A DNA stretch of 64,000 bases from an uncultured Cryomorphaceae bacterium (GCA_902614915.1 CACMMX010000004.1:1-64000); one strand, 5' to 3'. Positions 1 to 12,601 are shown, counted from the stretch's first letter. Notes: generated by a model not told the origin, from the letters alone. Program-made: numbers and translations.

Positions 1-478
1 TTAGGAACGGCGCACCGGTTTCCAAGCTTCTATCTATAGCTCGAGATATTTTCTCACCTACTACAGAACCCATAGATCCGCCAATAAAATTGAAGTTCAT
101 ACAAGCAATAACAATTTCTCTACCATTGATTTCTCCATATCCGGCCGTAAGCGCATCCTTTAAGCCTGATTTTTTTTGACCGGATTTCAATCGATCTTTA
201 TAAGGTTTTGTGTCTTCAAACTTTAAAGGATCCTTTGACTGCATGCCTGCGTCTAGCTCTATAAATTTGCCATTATCGAATAAAATGGAAAAGTATTCTT
301 TTGCGTTTATTCTATCATGGTGACCACAATTTCCACAAGTCCACATTTCAGCGGCGTGGTCATCCACACTCACAATAACCTTACATTTTGGACATTTATG
401 CCAAAGGCCGTCCGGTGTTTCTTTTTTGTCTTTGGTCTCTGTGGTTATACCAGCAGTAGTTCTTTTAAACCAACCCAT
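1..478 (-). CDS. accD: acetyl-CoA carboxylase carboxyltransferase subunit beta (partial, C-terminus beyond left edge)
   Basis: Minus-strand translation MGWFKRTTAGITTETKDKKETPDGLWHKCPKCKVIV...MWTCGNCGHHDRINAKEYF...GGSMGSVVGEKISRAID; AccD N-terminal zinc ribbon and GGSMGSVVGEK motif. Confidence 0.88.
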   Translation of the reverse strand, partial: MGWFKRTTAGITTETKDKKETPDGLWHKCPKCKVIVSVDDHAAEMWTCGNCGHHDRINAKEYFSILFDNGKFIELDAGMQSKDPLKFEDTKPYKDRLKSGQKKSGLKDALTAGYGEINGREIVIACMNFNFIGGSMGSVVGEKISRAIDRSLETGAPFL

Positions 479-575
479 AGGGGAAATTAATTACGATACA
501 GAGTGCTAATGTAGTGAAAAAGGGCACTCATCATGAACGATAAGTGCCCGTAATATCTTTATTCGCAGGATAAAA

Positions 576-1646
576 TTAAGCAATAGTTATATCCTTATTT
601 AAGTAAACATCTTGTACCGCATTCAGTAATGCAATACCGTCTTTATATTTTTTTTGGAAAGCCTTACGGCCCAAGATGAGCCCCTGTCCTCCAGCGCGTT
701 TATTGATTACAGCAGTGGCTACTGCTTCTGATAAATCATTGGTATCATTACCTGTAGAGGCACCTCCAGAATTAATCACACCAATACGACCATTGTAACT
801 GTTTAGAATTTGGTAACGAGTAAGGTCAATTGGGTTGTCTGTGGTTAGTTCAGAGTATACTTTAGGATGAGTTTTGCCGTGCCCCGTAGCATTGTACCCA
901 CCATTATTGGTGGGTAGTTTTTGCTTGATAATATCTGCTTGTATGGTAACCCCAAGGTGAATGGCTTGAGAAGAAAGATCTGCAGAAGTATGATAATCAA
1001 TACCGTTAACTTTAAAATCCTTGTTTCTTGTATAGCACCATAAAATAGTTGCCATACCAAGCTCATGTGCCTTTTCAAATGCTATAGCTACTTGTTCAAT
1101 CATTTCCCGTGATTGTTCGTGGCCAAAGTATATGGTTGCACCAATAGCGCAAGCACCCAAATTCCATGCTTCCTCCACCGTTCCATATGGACTCTGATAA
1201 AAAGAATTTGGTGAAGAAAGGAATTCATTATGATTAATTTTTACCACAAAAGGAATTTTATGTGCCCATCTGCGAGCCACGGTAGCCAAAACCCCATAGG
1301 TAGATGCTACGGCATTACAACCCGCATCAACCGCCATTTTCACGATGTTTTCTGGGTCAAAGAACATTGGGTTTGGTGCGAATGAAGCACCAGCACTGTG
1401 TTCAATACCTTGGTCAATAGGAAGTATACTTAGGTATCCTGTGTTTGCCAATCGGCCCGTACCGTATAAACGTTGCAGTGAGTTCATGACTTGGATACTA
1501 CGGTTAGATTCTGTGAAAGACTCCGTGACAAAGTTATCTGATGGAAGGAAAGCCAATGAATCCTTGGTAATTGCAGTCGACGTATGGTTCAACAACGTAT
1601 CCGCTTGGTCGCCAAGTAACTCTCTAATTTTGTCAATGGACATCAT
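576..1646 (-). CDS. fbaB: class I fructose-bisphosphate aldolase (DhnA/FbaB type)
   Basis: Full 356 aa [45 protein letters not shown] motifs. Confidence 0.9.
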   Translation of the reverse strand: MMSIDKIRELLGDQADTLLNHTSTAITKDSLAFLPSDNFVTESFTESNRSIQVMNSLQRLYGTGRLANTGYLSILPIDQGIEHSAGASFAPNPMFFDPENIVKMAVDAGCNAVASTYGVLATVARRWAHKIPFVVKINHNEFLSSPNSFYQSPYGTVEEAWNLGACAIGATIYFGHEQSREMIEQVAIAFEKAHELGMATILWCYTRNKDFKVNGIDYHTSADLSSQAIHLGVTIQADIIKQKLPTNNGGYNATGHGKTHPKVYSELTTDNPIDLTRYQILNSYNGRIGVINSGGASTGNDTNDLSEAVATAVINKRAGGQGLILGRKAFQKKYKDGIALLNAVQDVYLNKDITIA

Positions 1647-1708
1647 AATTTTGAAGTGTTTGTGAACGGCTAAAATAACGCCATTTTTTATTTCCTCAAG
1701 GGAAACAT

Positions 1709-3943
1709 TTAGAAAGGATATCCGATGCCCAAATTGAGATTGAAATCGCGGATATCAGGTGATGTGATTACCCACCTTGAACGGCTGACTGCACCGGGAT
1801 GATGAACCTTTATACCAAGATCCGCTCTAAGAATGAGGAATTCTAAATCATACCTTAATCCAAAGCCGGTATTCACCCCTAGTTGACTCATGAAAGTTGA
1901 AGTTTTAAAGATTCCATTATTAATAGCCTCAATTTGATTAGGAGTAAAGTTTCCCGAATATTCTTTGTTGTACAACCAAATATTACCGGCATCCAAGAAG
2001 AATGTACCTTTAATAGCTTCTTGAATGGTGTAGCGATATTCAGTATTGAAGAGAAGCTTAATTGGAGCAGCAGCAAAAATACCTTCCGTTTGAAGAATAT
2101 TTTCAGAGGTAGCCCCTGGGCCAAAATGATAGGCTGTCCACCCGCGTAAGTCATTTGAACCGCCCATGAAAAATGATTTTTCAAAAGGCACAAAATTTCC
2201 CTCCATTCCCCATGCTTCACTTATACCAATAAATCCGCGAATGGCCCACTCTCGTTTATGTATTATTTGGTGGAAATAGCGGAAGTCTAAAGATCCTCTT
2301 ATATATGGGGCTATTGGTATACCAGCAATTTCTGTACGTCCTACAAGATTGAATAGGTGACCGCCCATTTCAGCATCAAAGCCAAGGAAGAATCTGTTTT
2401 TTCCCTTTTGCCACGTATTACTGTAAGAATAATTAGACCCAGAAAAAACAAGGTCTTGAAATCCCAGGAATAAGAACGGCGTATTGGTGGTATTGAGATC
2501 TATTTGAACAAGCGATAAATTGAACGGTGTTAGCCTGTGGTACGTTCTACCTATCCTCCAGGAGTACTCAACTCCGGAGGTAACATTAAGACGGTTGAAC
2601 TCATTTACACGGAATTGATAGGACGCTCGCGCATTAAAAGTTGTTTTTGGCGACCATTTTCTACTTTGTTTAGGCAACCATGAATTGGGTAACAACAAAG
2701 TGGGTAGGTTTAAACTGAGGCTTGAATTTAATTCCCGCGCATCTATGAGCCAACTGGTATTGTTTGAATTTCGCTGCTCGGTAAGCGATCCCCCTATGGA
2801 AAGTCGCAAAAGTTCTCCTCCTTTAAAGAGGTTCCTGTTGTCCCAACTTATATTTCCGCCCAGTCCCAATGAACCGTTGTTTCCTAAACCTTCTACTGCT
2901 GCGGTAACCGCCCGTTTGGGCAGCGGCACTAATTTTATTTCTGTTTTAAGGGAGTCATTTTCCGGATAAATATCCAATTCAACATTTTGGAACAATCCTA
3001 ATGAGCTTAGGTTTTTATATGTTTCTCGTATATCAGTATTGCTGTACAATTGGCCTTGTTCTAGAAATATTTGACGATCTAAAAATGCAGGTCGAAATTT
3101 TAATTCGGATTGCAATACATCTATCCCGTGAACAGTGCGCGTGCTATCTGTATTTTTTATAGTAGTTGAATAACTAAATGTTGGTTGAACGCGAATGGTT
3201 TTCAGGTATTTAGGTGTCAAATCATTACCATATATGTAAGGGTCTACAACACATGTTACCGTGCTATTTTGCGGTCCAGATGTAGTATCTATTTCAAAAT
3301 AAGTCCAACCCAGTTTAGCAGTATAAAACCCTTGGTCTTTGAGGAAGTTGTTAATTGCAATACGTTCATTTTCTAATTGCTCTGCTTCTATAGGATTTCC
3401 TGCAGTATATGTTGAAGTGAAGTATTGCAGGGTGCTGTCCATTACCCTACTAGTTGAAGTAATTGAATATGCATTGGACAGGTAGGACGGCCCGGTTTCA
3501 ATCACGTAATAAGCTCGAACTCTTTTGCCTTTAATCTTATGACTCGACTCGACTAACGTTTTGTAATATCCAAGGTTGAAATAATGTAATTGTAATTGTG
3601 ATGCCGTATTTAACCGAGCAATACTATCGTAATAAGCAGGGGCTTCTCCAATGTTACGCAGCCATTTGCCTACAGCATTCTCACCTGCCCGTATGCCCCA
3701 TTGATAAAGAGTTAAGAAAAGGCGAATATTCCCGAATCCACGATTTGGATGCTGACGTACAATGTCATAGTCGTCATCTGATTTTGAGGTTTTGCCATTT
3801 ACCTTGATGTTGTTTTCAACAAGAATCGGGGCTTCTGAACTTATTCTGTGTAATCCTGTGCAACTTGTCAAGAAGAACACTGTGAAAACCGTCCAAATGA
3901 AGTTCAACAAAATAGGCTTTATTTTAGCAGGAAAATTGTTCAC
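1709..3943 (-). CDS. BamA/TamA family outer membrane protein with lipoprotein signal
   Basis: N-terminal lipobox FFLTSC; POTRA-like region; C-terminal Omp85 barrel with [12 protein letters not shown] and GFGLRYDL motifs. Confidence 0.85.
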   Translation of the reverse strand: MNNFPAKIKPILLNFIWTVFTVFFLTSCTGLHRISSEAPILVENNIKVNGKTSKSDDDYDIVRQHPNRGFGNIRLFLTLYQWGIRAGENAVGKWLRNIGEAPAYYDSIARLNTASQLQLHYFNLGYYKTLVESSHKIKGKRVRAYYVIETGPSYLSNAYSITSTSRVMDSTLQYFTSTYTAGNPIEAEQLENERIAINNFLKDQGFYTAKLGWTYFEIDTTSGPQNSTVTCVVDPYIYGNDLTPKYLKTIRVQPTFSYSTTIKNTDSTRTVHGIDVLQSELKFRPAFLDRQIFLEQGQLYSNTDIRETYKNLSSLGLFQNVELDIYPENDSLKTEIKLVPLPKRAVTAAVEGLGNNGSLGLGGNISWDNRNLFKGGELLRLSIGGSLTEQRNSNNTSWLIDARELNSSLSLNLPTLLLPNSWLPKQSRKWSPKTTFNARASYQFRVNEFNRLNVTSGVEYSWRIGRTYHRLTPFNLSLVQIDLNTTNTPFLFLGFQDLVFSGSNYSYSNTWQKGKNRFFLGFDAEMGGHLFNLVGRTEIAGIPIAPYIRGSLDFRYFHQIIHKREWAIRGFIGISEAWGMEGNFVPFEKSFFMGGSNDLRGWTAYHFGPGATSENILQTEGIFAAAPIKLLFNTEYRYTIQEAIKGTFFLDAGNIWLYNKEYSGNFTPNQIEAINNGIFKTSTFMSQLGVNTGFGLRYDLEFLILRADLGIKVHHPGAVSRSRWVITSPDIRDFNLNLGIGYPF

Positions 3944-3945
3944 AG

Positions 3946-4687
3946 GTGCTTACCAAAAACGCTGAAAAATTAATTCGGAGTCTAATTTATCGCAAGAACC
4001 GCAAAAAAACTGGACTTTTTGTTGCTGAAGGAATGAAGTTAGTACGAGATTTTGTTTCTGCAGGCATCTCTGCTCATATAGTTTATTACACTCACGAGTT
4101 AGACGCTGTGTTTACAGGTGAAAATGTAGTGAAAATCAGTGCAACTGAAATGAAAAGCATCTCTGCATTGGATACACCTTCACCGATATTGGCTCTTTTT
4201 GAAAAACCTAAATCGTCCATAAAAGATTTTGAAAAGGATTCTATAATTCTTCTACTAGATCGTATTCAAGATCCCGGAAATATGGGTACGTTATTGCGAA
4301 CTGCCCTTTGGTATGATATAAAATCTATTGCCACGACTGAGGGAACAGTAGATGTGTTTTCTCCAAAAGTGGTGCAGAGTTCTATGGGTGCGCACACTCA
4401 TGTAAAAACCGTTCAGCAGGATGAAGCGGATTGGGTGGATTGGGCAAAGAAAAACGGCTATACTTTTGTTATTGCGGATATTGAAGGTGTTAATGTTAGA
4501 AGGTTTTCTTGGCCGGATAGAACTATCCTAGTTTTAGGAAATGAGGGTCAAGGACCTTCCAAGATGCTTAAAAAATGTAGGTAATACGGTAGCCATACCT
4601 GATGTTTCGGGTAAGATGGAAAGTTTAAATGTTGCAGTCAGTGGTGCTACACTGTTGTACCAGTACTTTGCTTCAATTGATGTTTGA
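3946..4687 (+). pseudogene. TrmH/SpoU-family RNA methyltransferase, interrupted by +1 frameshift at an A6 run (or frame-shifted expression / sequence error)
   Basis: ORF 3946..4584 has LLLDRIQDPGNMGTLLRTA and ILVLGNEGQG, then stops early; from about 4574 the +1 frame reads NVGNTVAIPDVSGKMESLNVAVSGATLLYQYFASIDV*, the SpoU C-terminal motif (IP...ESLNVAVA). Confidence 0.88.
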
Positions 4688-5501
4688 ATCTTAGGTTCAA
4701 AACTACTCCACCAATAACAAGGAGTATACCTGCATACATTTGCACGTTTGGTATGAAGTCGAACAAGAGTATGTCCCATGTCAAGGCAAATAGGACACCA
4801 ATATATTTTATGGGAGCTACGGTATTTACTTCAGATAGTTGGTACGATTTGGTCATATTTAGTTGAGCAAACTGTGTCATTAGACCAATGCCGATGAGAA
4901 ATATCCAGTCAATCCCTTGAGGCATGACCCAATTGAAGAAGCTAAAAATTACCATAATTGGGAAAGCCACTAATGGAAAGTACATGACGACTACAAGGGG
5001 CTCTTCATTTTTAAGTTTTCGAATGCTATTATAAGCAAGTCCTGAGAACATGCTGGAAATCACACCCAGCCCTAATAGAACAGGGGGCATCTGTGTACTA
5101 GAACCTTTAATAACTACAATTCCGATAAATGAGATAACAAAAAATAACCATTGTATCCATCGTGTGCGCTCTCCAAGCAATAATCCAGCAATAAAAGCAG
5201 TAAAGAACGGACTAAGGTATTGAACGGTAACCGCTGCACTTAGTGGCATTTTTTGAATGGTATAAAAAAACATGGTCAGTGCTGTGGTTCCCGCTATACC
5301 TCGAATGAGCAACCACTTTTTGTTTCTACCCCAAGGATTGACTTTTTTTCTTTTCAGGAGGGCATAGCTTAACAAAAAAGTGATAAGCGATCTAAAAAGA
5401 ACCAATTCTGTAGCCGGTAGATGAGGCAATAATTTCACCATCAAGTTTACAGCGGCAAAGCACCCAACGGAGATGATCATGTACCTAATACCCTTACTCA
5501 C
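4647..5501 (-). CDS. DMT/EamA family transporter
   Basis: 284 aa, about ten hydrophobic segments; EamA-like repeat (LPHLPATELVLFRSLITFLL...). Confidence 0.85.
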   Translation of the reverse strand: MSKGIRYMIISVGCFAAVNLMVKLLPHLPATELVLFRSLITFLLSYALLKRKKVNPWGRNKKWLLIRGIAGTTALTMFFYTIQKMPLSAAVTVQYLSPFFTAFIAGLLLGERTRWIQWLFFVISFIGIVVIKGSSTQMPPVLLGLGVISSMFSGLAYNSIRKLKNEEPLVVVMYFPLVAFPIMVIFSFFNWVMPQGIDWIFLIGIGLMTQFAQLNMTKSYQLSEVNTVAPIKYIGVLFALTWDILLFDFIPNVQMYAGILLVIGGVVLNLRFKHQLKQSTGTTV

Positions 5502-6193
5502 TATTCAAAAGAAAAGTTAATCAGAAAAGCTCTGTTGCGAATCGCGTCAAAGGCTTCTACAGGCAAAGTTTCGTCTTGTACAAGTAAGTTTGTAAGTCCC
5601 CATGCTGCTCTAATTTGTGGTGAAAATTTGAAATATTCGAAGTAAAAATCGGCGCCTAATCCTATTTCATAGTCGCCGCCGTGACGCTTGAGCTTAAATA
5701 AGTTGTCATCTATCACTTTGGCTTTAGAAGAAAGGTCGTTGGTATAGCGCAAGCCACCCATTAAAAAGAGTCGGTAATTATCAATTCGTACCGATTTAAA
5801 TTTCAAGTGTAAAGGAAATTGCACGTATGAACTTTCTACTTGTCTTGTGGTGATAACACGCTCCCCTGTAAATGGATTAATGAGGTCAAAATGCAAGCGA
5901 CGGACAGTGGCTGCAAAACCAGGCGTAAAACGAAGATCTAGATGTTCGTTCAATCGAAGGTTAGAAATGATATTTATGTTATACCCGGGAAGGGCCTCTG
6001 CTTCAACAGCAAAAATATCTTCAACCTTACTAAGGTCCTTTAGATTCATGTTGAAGTTGTAGTAATTGATTCCCATATGGAATCCAAAGTGAAGCGGAGC
6101 TTTGTCGTAAAGGGGCTGATTTCTTAGACGTGAGAATTGCGCACTAGCACTTAGTGACATCATCAAAATTAAAACGGATATTCGAAATTTCAT
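5501..6193 (-). CDS. porT: PorT-family outer membrane beta-barrel protein (type IX secretion component)
   Basis: MKFRISVLILMMSLSASAQ signal peptide then beta-barrel; located directly downstream of ubiE, the usual Bacteroidota order. Confidence 0.75.
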   Translation of the reverse strand: MKFRISVLILMMSLSASAQFSRLRNQPLYDKAPLHFGFHMGINYYNFNMNLKDLSKVEDIFAVEAEALPGYNINIISNLRLNEHLDLRFTPGFAATVRRLHFDLINPFTGERVITTRQVESSYVQFPLHLKFKSVRIDNYRLFLMGGLRYTNDLSSKAKVIDDNLFKLKRHGGDYEIGLGADFYFEYFKFSPQIRAAWGLTNLLVQDETLPVEAFDAIRNRAFLINFSFE

Positions 6194-6215
6194 CAGCACA
6201 TTAACGCAGGTAGAC

Positions 6216-6950
6216 TTATTTTCTTGCCTGATATATGGAGGCAATACCAAACGTAACAGATTGTGTTTTGGTGGGTTTGAGTCCAGCGTTCTTTAATTCC
6301 TGTTCAAATGCTTTTCCATATGGGAATGCTTCAACACTCTCTGGAAGATAGGTATATGCTCTTGGATCTTTGCTTACTAATTTCCCTACGGTAGGTAAGA
6401 TGGCTTTAAAGTAAAACCAATAAATCTGTTTAAACGGAAAGTACTGCGGCTGGCTAAACTCAAGAACTACAAGCTGTCCTCCAGGTTTTAAAACGCGCAA
6501 CATATCCTTGAGGCCGTTGCTTAGATTTTGGAAATTACGCACACCAAAAGCAACTGTGATTGCATCAAAAGTATTGTCGGTATAGGGTAAATTTTCACTA
6601 TCACCTAATTCCAAAACGATTTTTTTGGATAATCCTTTCTTACAGATTTTTTCACGGCCAACACTAAGCATTCCTTCACTAATATCCGCGCCAGTTATAT
6701 CTGCGCCTGTTCCTTTTGCAAGAGCTATAGCCAGATCAGCGGTTCCGGTTGCTACATCAAGTATCATAGAAGGTTGGTCGGCTTTTATCATTTGAACTAC
6801 TTTGCGTCGCCAACTCTTGTCAATGTTAAGGGATAAGATGTGATTTAAAAAGTCATAGCGTTTGGAAATATTGTCAAACATTTCTGCTACTTGTTCTTTT
6901 TTTTTAGCTCCGTTGTTGTGGTAGGGTTTGATATTTTCTGCTCCCGCCAT
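6216..6950 (-). CDS. ubiE: demethylmenaquinone / 2-polyprenyl methyltransferase UbiE/MenG
   Basis: [70 protein letters not shown] at 6948-6950. Confidence 0.93.
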   Translation of the reverse strand: MAGAENIKPYHNNGAKKKEQVAEMFDNISKRYDFLNHILSLNIDKSWRRKVVQMIKADQPSMILDVATGTADLAIALAKGTGADITGADISEGMLSVGREKICKKGLSKKIVLELGDSENLPYTDNTFDAITVAFGVRNFQNLSNGLKDMLRVLKPGGQLVVLEFSQPQYFPFKQIYWFYFKAILPTVGKLVSKDPRAYTYLPESVEAFPYGKAFEQELKNAGLKPTKTQSVTFGIASIYQARK

Positions 6951-7002
6951 TGCTTTAAATTTTCGGTAGTAAAGGTAGGCCATATGCCCTAACTTTGCTA
7001 CC

Positions 7003-8799
7003 ATGAGTGAAAGTACTACCGAATCCAATAATAAAGCAGATAAAAGGCGCAAAACTCTGAAGATTAGCGACCTAAAGCAGCTCAGTAGAATTTTTACCTA
7101 TGTTGGTCCCCACAAGGGGCTATGGGCTTTAGGATTCGTATTCCTTCTTATAACGATGATTACCTCTTTGTTGTTCCCAAAACTTTTAGGTGGTCTTATG
7201 TCCTCTTCTCCTGATAACATAAGGGATAATATGCTGCAGATGATGGGACTTTTGCTAGTTCAGAGTATAGCTAGTTTTTTTCGAGTAGTTATTTTCGTTA
7301 CCGTTACAGAACGTGCACTCGCTGCCATACGAGAGGATTTGTATAGTCGCTTGATTCATTTACCTATGTCTTTTTTCTCTTCAAAAAAAGTAGGAGAGTT
7401 GAATTCACGTGTAGCTTCTGATACCTCACAAATAGGGGAGACCTTAACAACAACATTGGCCGAGTTTTTGCGCGGTATTTCCATGGTAATTGGAGGAATC
7501 ACCATACTCGCTTTCACTTCTATTAAATTAACGTTGTTCATTGTCGCAGTTATTCCTCCATTGATTCTTCTTACTATCATTTTTGGAAGATTTATTCGCA
7601 AATACTCCAAGAAAGTTCAAGATGAAGTGGCTGCCTCTAATACAATCGTAGAAGAAACTTTTGCGGGCATACAAACTGTAAAGGCTTTTGTAAATGAGGC
7701 GTGGGAGCGTAACCGATACGCCAAGCGAGTTAGTGCAATAATGCGACTTGCTGTAAAGGGCGGATATTATCGAGGTGCGTTTGCTAGTTTCATCACCTTT
7801 GGTTTGTTTGGATCTATTGCTTTAGTGATTTGGTTTGGAGCAGGAATGGTCCATGAGGGTCTATTGGCAAGTGAAAAGCTTAATGAATTCATTTTATATG
7901 CCTTGTTCATTGGGGGGTCTATAGGTGGCTTAGCCTCGGTTTATGCTCAATTACAAAAGACTATTGGGGCAACGGAGACGATTTTCAATTTAATGGAGGA
8001 AACTCCTGAAATGGACATAAATGGCGACAGTGCGGTGTCTATTGACATATCTAAAGTTGCTTTTAGAAAAGTGAATTTTAGCTATCCTACTCGAATAGAT
8101 GTACAAGTATTGAAATCAGTGAGTTTTGATTTAGACAGGGGTAAGACACTAGCACTTGTTGGACGAAGTGGTTCTGGGAAAAGTACTATTGCCTCGCTAT
8201 TGATGAGGTTTTATGCCACTAATAGTGGCTCGGTTAGCGTAAACGATTTGCCACTTTCTGAGATTGATTTAAAAGCTTGGCGCAATGCACTAGCCTTAGT
8301 GCCTCAGGATGTGCTACTTTTTGGTGGCACGATTCGTGAGAATATTGGTTATGGAAATGCCAAGGCGCGTGTAGAACAAATAATAAAGGTTGCAAAGCAA
8401 GCGAATGCATGGGAATTTATAAATAAATTTCCAGAAGGTTTGGAAACTACAGTGGGTGAGCGCGGAGTGCAACTCAGTGGTGGGCAACGCCAGCGAATTG
8501 CTATTGCAAGAGCGCTTTTGAAAGATCCTCAACTACTTATTCTAGATGAAGCTACAAGTGCTTTGGATAGTGAAAGCGAGCAGCTTGTGCAAGAAGCTTT
8601 GGAGCGATTGATGAAAGGTAGAACATCAGTGGTCATTGCACATAGATTGTCTACCATCCGCAATGCAGATTTAATTCTTGTTTTAAATGAAGGTGAGGTT
8701 AGTGAGAGAGGTTCACATGACGATTTGATTGATCAAGGCGGAATCTATGCCGAACTGGTTAAGCTACAGAATGTGGCGAAGGCGTCAAATGAATTCTAA
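7003..8799 (+). CDS. ABC transporter, permease-ATPase fusion (MsbA/ABCB-like exporter)
   Basis: TM domain plus Walker [10 protein letters not shown], signature [15 protein letters not shown], Walker [13 protein letters not shown]. Confidence 0.93.
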   Translation: MSESTTESNNKADKRRKTLKISDLKQLSRIFTYVGPHKGLWALGFVFLLITMITSLLFPKLLGGLMSSSPDNIRDNMLQMMGLLLVQSIASFFRVVIFVTVTERALAAIREDLYSRLIHLPMSFFSSKKVGELNSRVASDTSQIGETLTTTLAEFLRGISMVIGGITILAFTSIKLTLFIVAVIPPLILLTIIFGRFIRKYSKKVQDEVAASNTIVEETFAGIQTVKAFVNEAWERNRYAKRVSAIMRLAVKGGYYRGAFASFITFGLFGSIALVIWFGAGMVHEGLLASEKLNEFILYALFIGGSIGGLASVYAQLQKTIGATETIFNLMEETPEMDINGDSAVSIDISKVAFRKVNFSYPTRIDVQVLKSVSFDLDRGKTLALVGRSGSGKSTIASLLMRFYATNSGSVSVNDLPLSEIDLKAWRNALALVPQDVLLFGGTIRENIGYGNAKARVEQIIKVAKQANAWEFINKFPEGLETTVGERGVQLSGGQRQRIAIARALLKDPQLLILDEATSALDSESEQLVQEALERLMKGRTSVVIAHRLSTIRNADLILVLNEGEVSERGSHDDLIDQGGIYAELVKLQNVAKASNEF

Positions 8800-8852
8800 T
8801 AGAATACACACAATTAGCTACAAATTAGGGGGCTTTATGTAACTTTAGGGAT

Positions 8853-9170
8853 ATGAAAAAATTGCTTACAAATCCATTTGCCAAATTTCTTCTCAATCAA
8901 TACATTCTCACGGGTTTTTCTTTTGCATTATGGATGATTTTTTTAGATGCTAACAATTACTTTATTCATGCAGAATTGAATCAGCAAATTGATGCATTAG
9001 AGGCGGATATTGAATTTTACGAATCCACACTTAAACGGGATAGAGAACTCCTGAACCAATTAAAGACAAATCCGCAGGCCTTTGAAACCTATGCCCGTGA
9101 AAACTTTGGGATGCATAAAGAAGGCGAGACAGTAACCATCATTGAATTTGTGGACTCTACTGATGAGTGA
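8853..9170 (+). CDS. FtsB/DivIC-like septum formation initiator family protein
   Basis: 105 aa, one N-terminal TM, coiled coil, C-terminal YARENFGMHKEGET motif. Confidence 0.8.
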   Translation: MKKLLTNPFAKFLLNQYILTGFSFALWMIFLDANNYFIHAELNQQIDALEADIEFYESTLKRDRELLNQLKTNPQAFETYARENFGMHKEGETVTIIEFVDSTDE

Positions 9171-10443
9171 TCTTAAAAAAAGAAGCTATCCGCACGGTGA
9201 AGTAGTCGAGCCCCTATATACCTCTTCTTCCGATAACAATGTAGGGTTTAGAAATCAACCTTGGTGGACAATGGTGCAAGAGCACTTGGTAGAGAAAGAA
9301 TTTGTTGCCAATGATTGGGCGCATAATCGACTTCAACAGGGTGCATCAGGATTATTGTTCTATCTTACTGATGACCAGTACTTGCCTCGAATTCTCCAAG
9401 GCATTAAGCTTGAATACATATCTCTTGGTCTAGTAGTTGAGGGCAGTGGTCCTGCAGTAATGGAAGCTTTGCTACACTATGCCCATAAAGAAATTATACC
9501 CATTCAAAAATTAAGTGGATTTATAAACATTGATCCCGTTGAGATTGCTGCTCGTACTGGTATTTGGCATGAGAACAAGATGTATGAATTGGGTGAATTA
9601 TCGCGCTTGACGCCAATGCGCATGAAATACATGTGTTGCAATGCCAATTTTTACGGTTCCTGTGGTGCTTCATCCACGACACAATTGGGGTTGGCCTTGG
9701 CGCACTTAGATTTTTATTTATCCAATTTTGGGGATGTTGGACTTTCTCAATACTGGGTTTCTTTGACTTCAGGTACTTATATGTTTGAAGAGATTGCCAA
9801 ACATAGAGCTCTAAGGGTTTTATGGAGGGAATTATTGGAAGAATATGATTACCCTTTTGTCCATTTGGAGATTTATTCAGAGACTTCAACAACGCATCAG
9901 AGCAGTTTTGATTTACATTCAAATCTTTTACGAGCCACTTCTGCTGCTTTTGGCGCAGTAACAGGAGGAGCAGATGCCGTGCAAATACGCCCATATAATT
10001 CTGTTGTTAAAGGATTTGATGCGGAAGGTGAGCGTCTAGCATTGAATCAGCATTTCATCATGGCTTATGAAAGCGGAATGGATCGAGTAATGGATCCAGC
10101 AAGAGGTTCCTATTTCATCGAGGACAAAACTTCAGCTCTTGTAAAAGAAGCTAAATTGATAAATCAGGAAATTCGTCAGATAGGCGGTATTAGGAAAGCC
10201 TTAAATTCTGGCTGGATACAAGACCGAATAGATAGCGAAGTTAAAGCGGCAATGCCCGAAAAGGTTCTTGGTGTCAATTGTTATCCGAATGATGCCGAAA
10301 AGTTGCCAGTAGGAATGACCATTGCTCCAACTCTAAGTAGAATCGAGCACAAGGAACGGTTTGCGGATAGAGATATTGAACCGTTAAGAGTGGTTCGCTG
10401 GTCCGAATCACTGGAATTTCAACGTCATTCAAGTACGCTATAG
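9163..10443 (+). CDS. mutA: methylmalonyl-CoA mutase small subunit
   Basis: MSDLKKRSYPHGEVVEP... with YSETSTTHQSSFDLHSNLLRATSAAFGAVTGGADAVQIRPYN; immediately upstream of mutB; ATG at 9163 overlaps the ftsB-like stop. Confidence 0.88.
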   Translation: MSDLKKRSYPHGEVVEPLYTSSSDNNVGFRNQPWWTMVQEHLVEKEFVANDWAHNRLQQGASGLLFYLTDDQYLPRILQGIKLEYISLGLVVEGSGPAVMEALLHYAHKEIIPIQKLSGFINIDPVEIAARTGIWHENKMYELGELSRLTPMRMKYMCCNANFYGSCGASSTTQLGLALAHLDFYLSNFGDVGLSQYWVSLTSGTYMFEEIAKHRALRVLWRELLEEYDYPFVHLEIYSETSTTHQSSFDLHSNLLRATSAAFGAVTGGADAVQIRPYNSVVKGFDAEGERLALNQHFIMAYESGMDRVMDPARGSYFIEDKTSALVKEAKLINQEIRQIGGIRKALNSGWIQDRIDSEVKAAMPEKVLGVNCYPNDAEKLPVGMTIAPTLSRIEHKERFADRDIEPLRVVRWSESLEFQRHSSTL

Positions 10444-10446
10444 TTC

Positions 10447-12504
10447 ATGTCAAATACTTGGAAAACACCGGAGACAATTGAAGTTAAATCATCTTATACC
10501 GAGGACGATTTAGAGGAAGTCGAGCATTTAGGAACACTGCCTGGCCAAATACCTTTTGTCCGCGGGCCTTATGCTACCATGTATGTAGGACGCCCTTGGA
10601 CAATACGTCAATATGCAGGATTTTCAACTGCGTGCGAAAGCAACGCATTTTATAGAAGAAATTTAGCAGCCGGTCAAAAAGGACTTTCTGTTGCCTTTGA
10701 TTTGGCAACGCATCGTGGATATGATAGTGACCACGAGCGAGTGATTGGCGATGTGGGTAAGGCCGGTGTTGCCATTGATTCGGTAGAAGATATGAAAGTC
10801 TTGTTTGACGGTATTCCCCTCGATCAGATGTCTGTATCTATGACTATGAATGGGGCTGTTCTACCTATCATGGCCTTTTATATTGTTGCGGCTTTGGAGC
10901 AAGGTGTTTCAATGGATAAGTTAAGGGGAACTATACAGAACGATATTTTAAAAGAGTTCATGGTTCGTAATACGTACATCTATCCGCCAAAAGAAAGTAT
11001 GCGTATAATTTCAGATATCTTCTCTTTTACAAGTCAATATATGCCAAAATTCAATAGCATATCCATTTCTGGTTATCACATGCAGGAGGCAGGTGCTACG
11101 GCTGATATTGAAATGGCTTACACATTGTCTAACGGTTTAGAATATGTAAAAACAGGTATAGCGGCGGGTTTGGATATTGACGCCTTCGCGCCCCGATTAA
11201 GCTTCTTTTGGGGAATCGGTATGAATCCATTCATGGAGATTGCAAAGATGCGCGCTGCTCGATTCCTTTGGGCCAAATACATGAAGGATTTGGGTGCTAA
11301 ACATCCGAAATCAATGGCACTAAGAACGCACAGTCAGACTTCTGGTTGGTCGCTAACCGAACAAGATCCATTCAATAACGTAACACGAACGGCGATTGAG
11401 GCAATGGCAGCAACCATGGGTGGAACCCAAAGTCTGCACACGAATTCATTAGATGAAGCAATTGCATTGCCTACAGATTTCTCTGCACGAATTGCTCGGA
11501 ACACACAATTGCACCTGCAATTTGAGACTGATATTACCTTTACTGCAGACCCATGGGGTGGCTCTTATTATGTAGAGAAGCTAACTGCCGATTTAATTGA
11601 AAGAGCTGAAGTTCTCATGAAGGAGGTGGATGAATTAGGCGGTATGACTCGAGCTATTGAGGCAGGAATTCCTAAAATGCGTATTGAGGAGGCGGCAGCG
11701 AAGAAACAGGCGCGAATTGACGGCGGAACAGACGTTATTGTTGGTGTTAACGCCTTTAAAAATTTTGAAAAGGCTGAATTAGATATTCTTGAAGTCGAGG
11801 GTGATGAAGTTCGTAGGCAACAAATTATTGGTTTGGAGAAGTTGAAAAAGGGTAGAAATCAAGCGCTAGTTTCATCTGCATTGATTGCTTTAGAAGAAGC
11901 TGCACGGGGTAAAGAAAATCTGCTAGCCTTATCAATCGAGGCAGCTAAAGCTCGCGCAACGCTTGGTGAAATTTCTCTTGCTTTAGAGAAAAAATGGGGC
12001 AGGTACAAAGCGACCACCAAAACTATTAGTGGCGTATATTCGGGGGAGATGATGCAGAACGAAGATTTTGAAAAGGCGCGTGAATTATCTGATCTTTTTT
12101 CCCAGAAAGAAGGTCGTAGGCCTCGAATTATGATAGCGAAAATGGGACAAGATGGACACGATCGAGGTGCTAAAGTGGTAGCTACATCATTTGCTGACTT
12201 GGGTTTTGATGTGGATATAGGACCATTATTCCAGACGCCCCAAGAAGCTGCAAAGCAAGCTGTGGAAAATGATGTTCATATTCTTGGCATTAGCTCTTTA
12301 GCAGCTAGCCACAAGACTCTGGTTCCCATAGTTATAGAAGAGCTTAAAGTTTTGGGTAGACAAGATATAATGGTAATTGCTGGTGGCGTGATACCTGATC
12401 AGGACTATGAGTTTTTATTCAGCAAAGGTGTAGCTGGAATCTTTGGACCTGGTACTCCTATCGCCAAGGCTGCATGTGCAATTTTGAAGTTAATGTTTAC
12501 CTAA
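10447..12504 (+). CDS. mutB: methylmalonyl-CoA mutase large subunit
   Basis: [38 protein letters not shown]-terminal B12-binding domain [13 protein letters not shown]. Confidence 0.96.
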   Translation: MSNTWKTPETIEVKSSYTEDDLEEVEHLGTLPGQIPFVRGPYATMYVGRPWTIRQYAGFSTACESNAFYRRNLAAGQKGLSVAFDLATHRGYDSDHERVIGDVGKAGVAIDSVEDMKVLFDGIPLDQMSVSMTMNGAVLPIMAFYIVAALEQGVSMDKLRGTIQNDILKEFMVRNTYIYPPKESMRIISDIFSFTSQYMPKFNSISISGYHMQEAGATADIEMAYTLSNGLEYVKTGIAAGLDIDAFAPRLSFFWGIGMNPFMEIAKMRAARFLWAKYMKDLGAKHPKSMALRTHSQTSGWSLTEQDPFNNVTRTAIEAMAATMGGTQSLHTNSLDEAIALPTDFSARIARNTQLHLQFETDITFTADPWGGSYYVEKLTADLIERAEVLMKEVDELGGMTRAIEAGIPKMRIEEAAAKKQARIDGGTDVIVGVNAFKNFEKAELDILEVEGDEVRRQQIIGLEKLKKGRNQALVSSALIALEEAARGKENLLALSIEAAKARATLGEISLALEKKWGRYKATTKTISGVYSGEMMQNEDFEKARELSDLFSQKEGRRPRIMIAKMGQDGHDRGAKVVATSFADLGFDVDIGPLFQTPQEAAKQAVENDVHILGISSLAASHKTLVPIVIEELKVLGRQDIMVIAGGVIPDQDYEFLFSKGVAGIFGPGTPIAKAACAILKLMFT

Positions 12505-12601
12505 TGAATAAAATCAAGTAGTTTTTTTGTTAATAGGAGATTAAACCTCTAGAATAATTGCAATTATAAAAGCCTGAATAAAGCACAAATTTAGGTTGAG
12601 T

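Noticed and set aside
4534-4779. 81 aa minus-strand ORF
   Set aside because: Out-of-frame overlap of SpoU and transporter 3' ends; no protein-like motif
9521-9994. 157 aa minus-strand ORF inside mutA
   Set aside because: Antisense shadow of a strongly supported CDS; no family features
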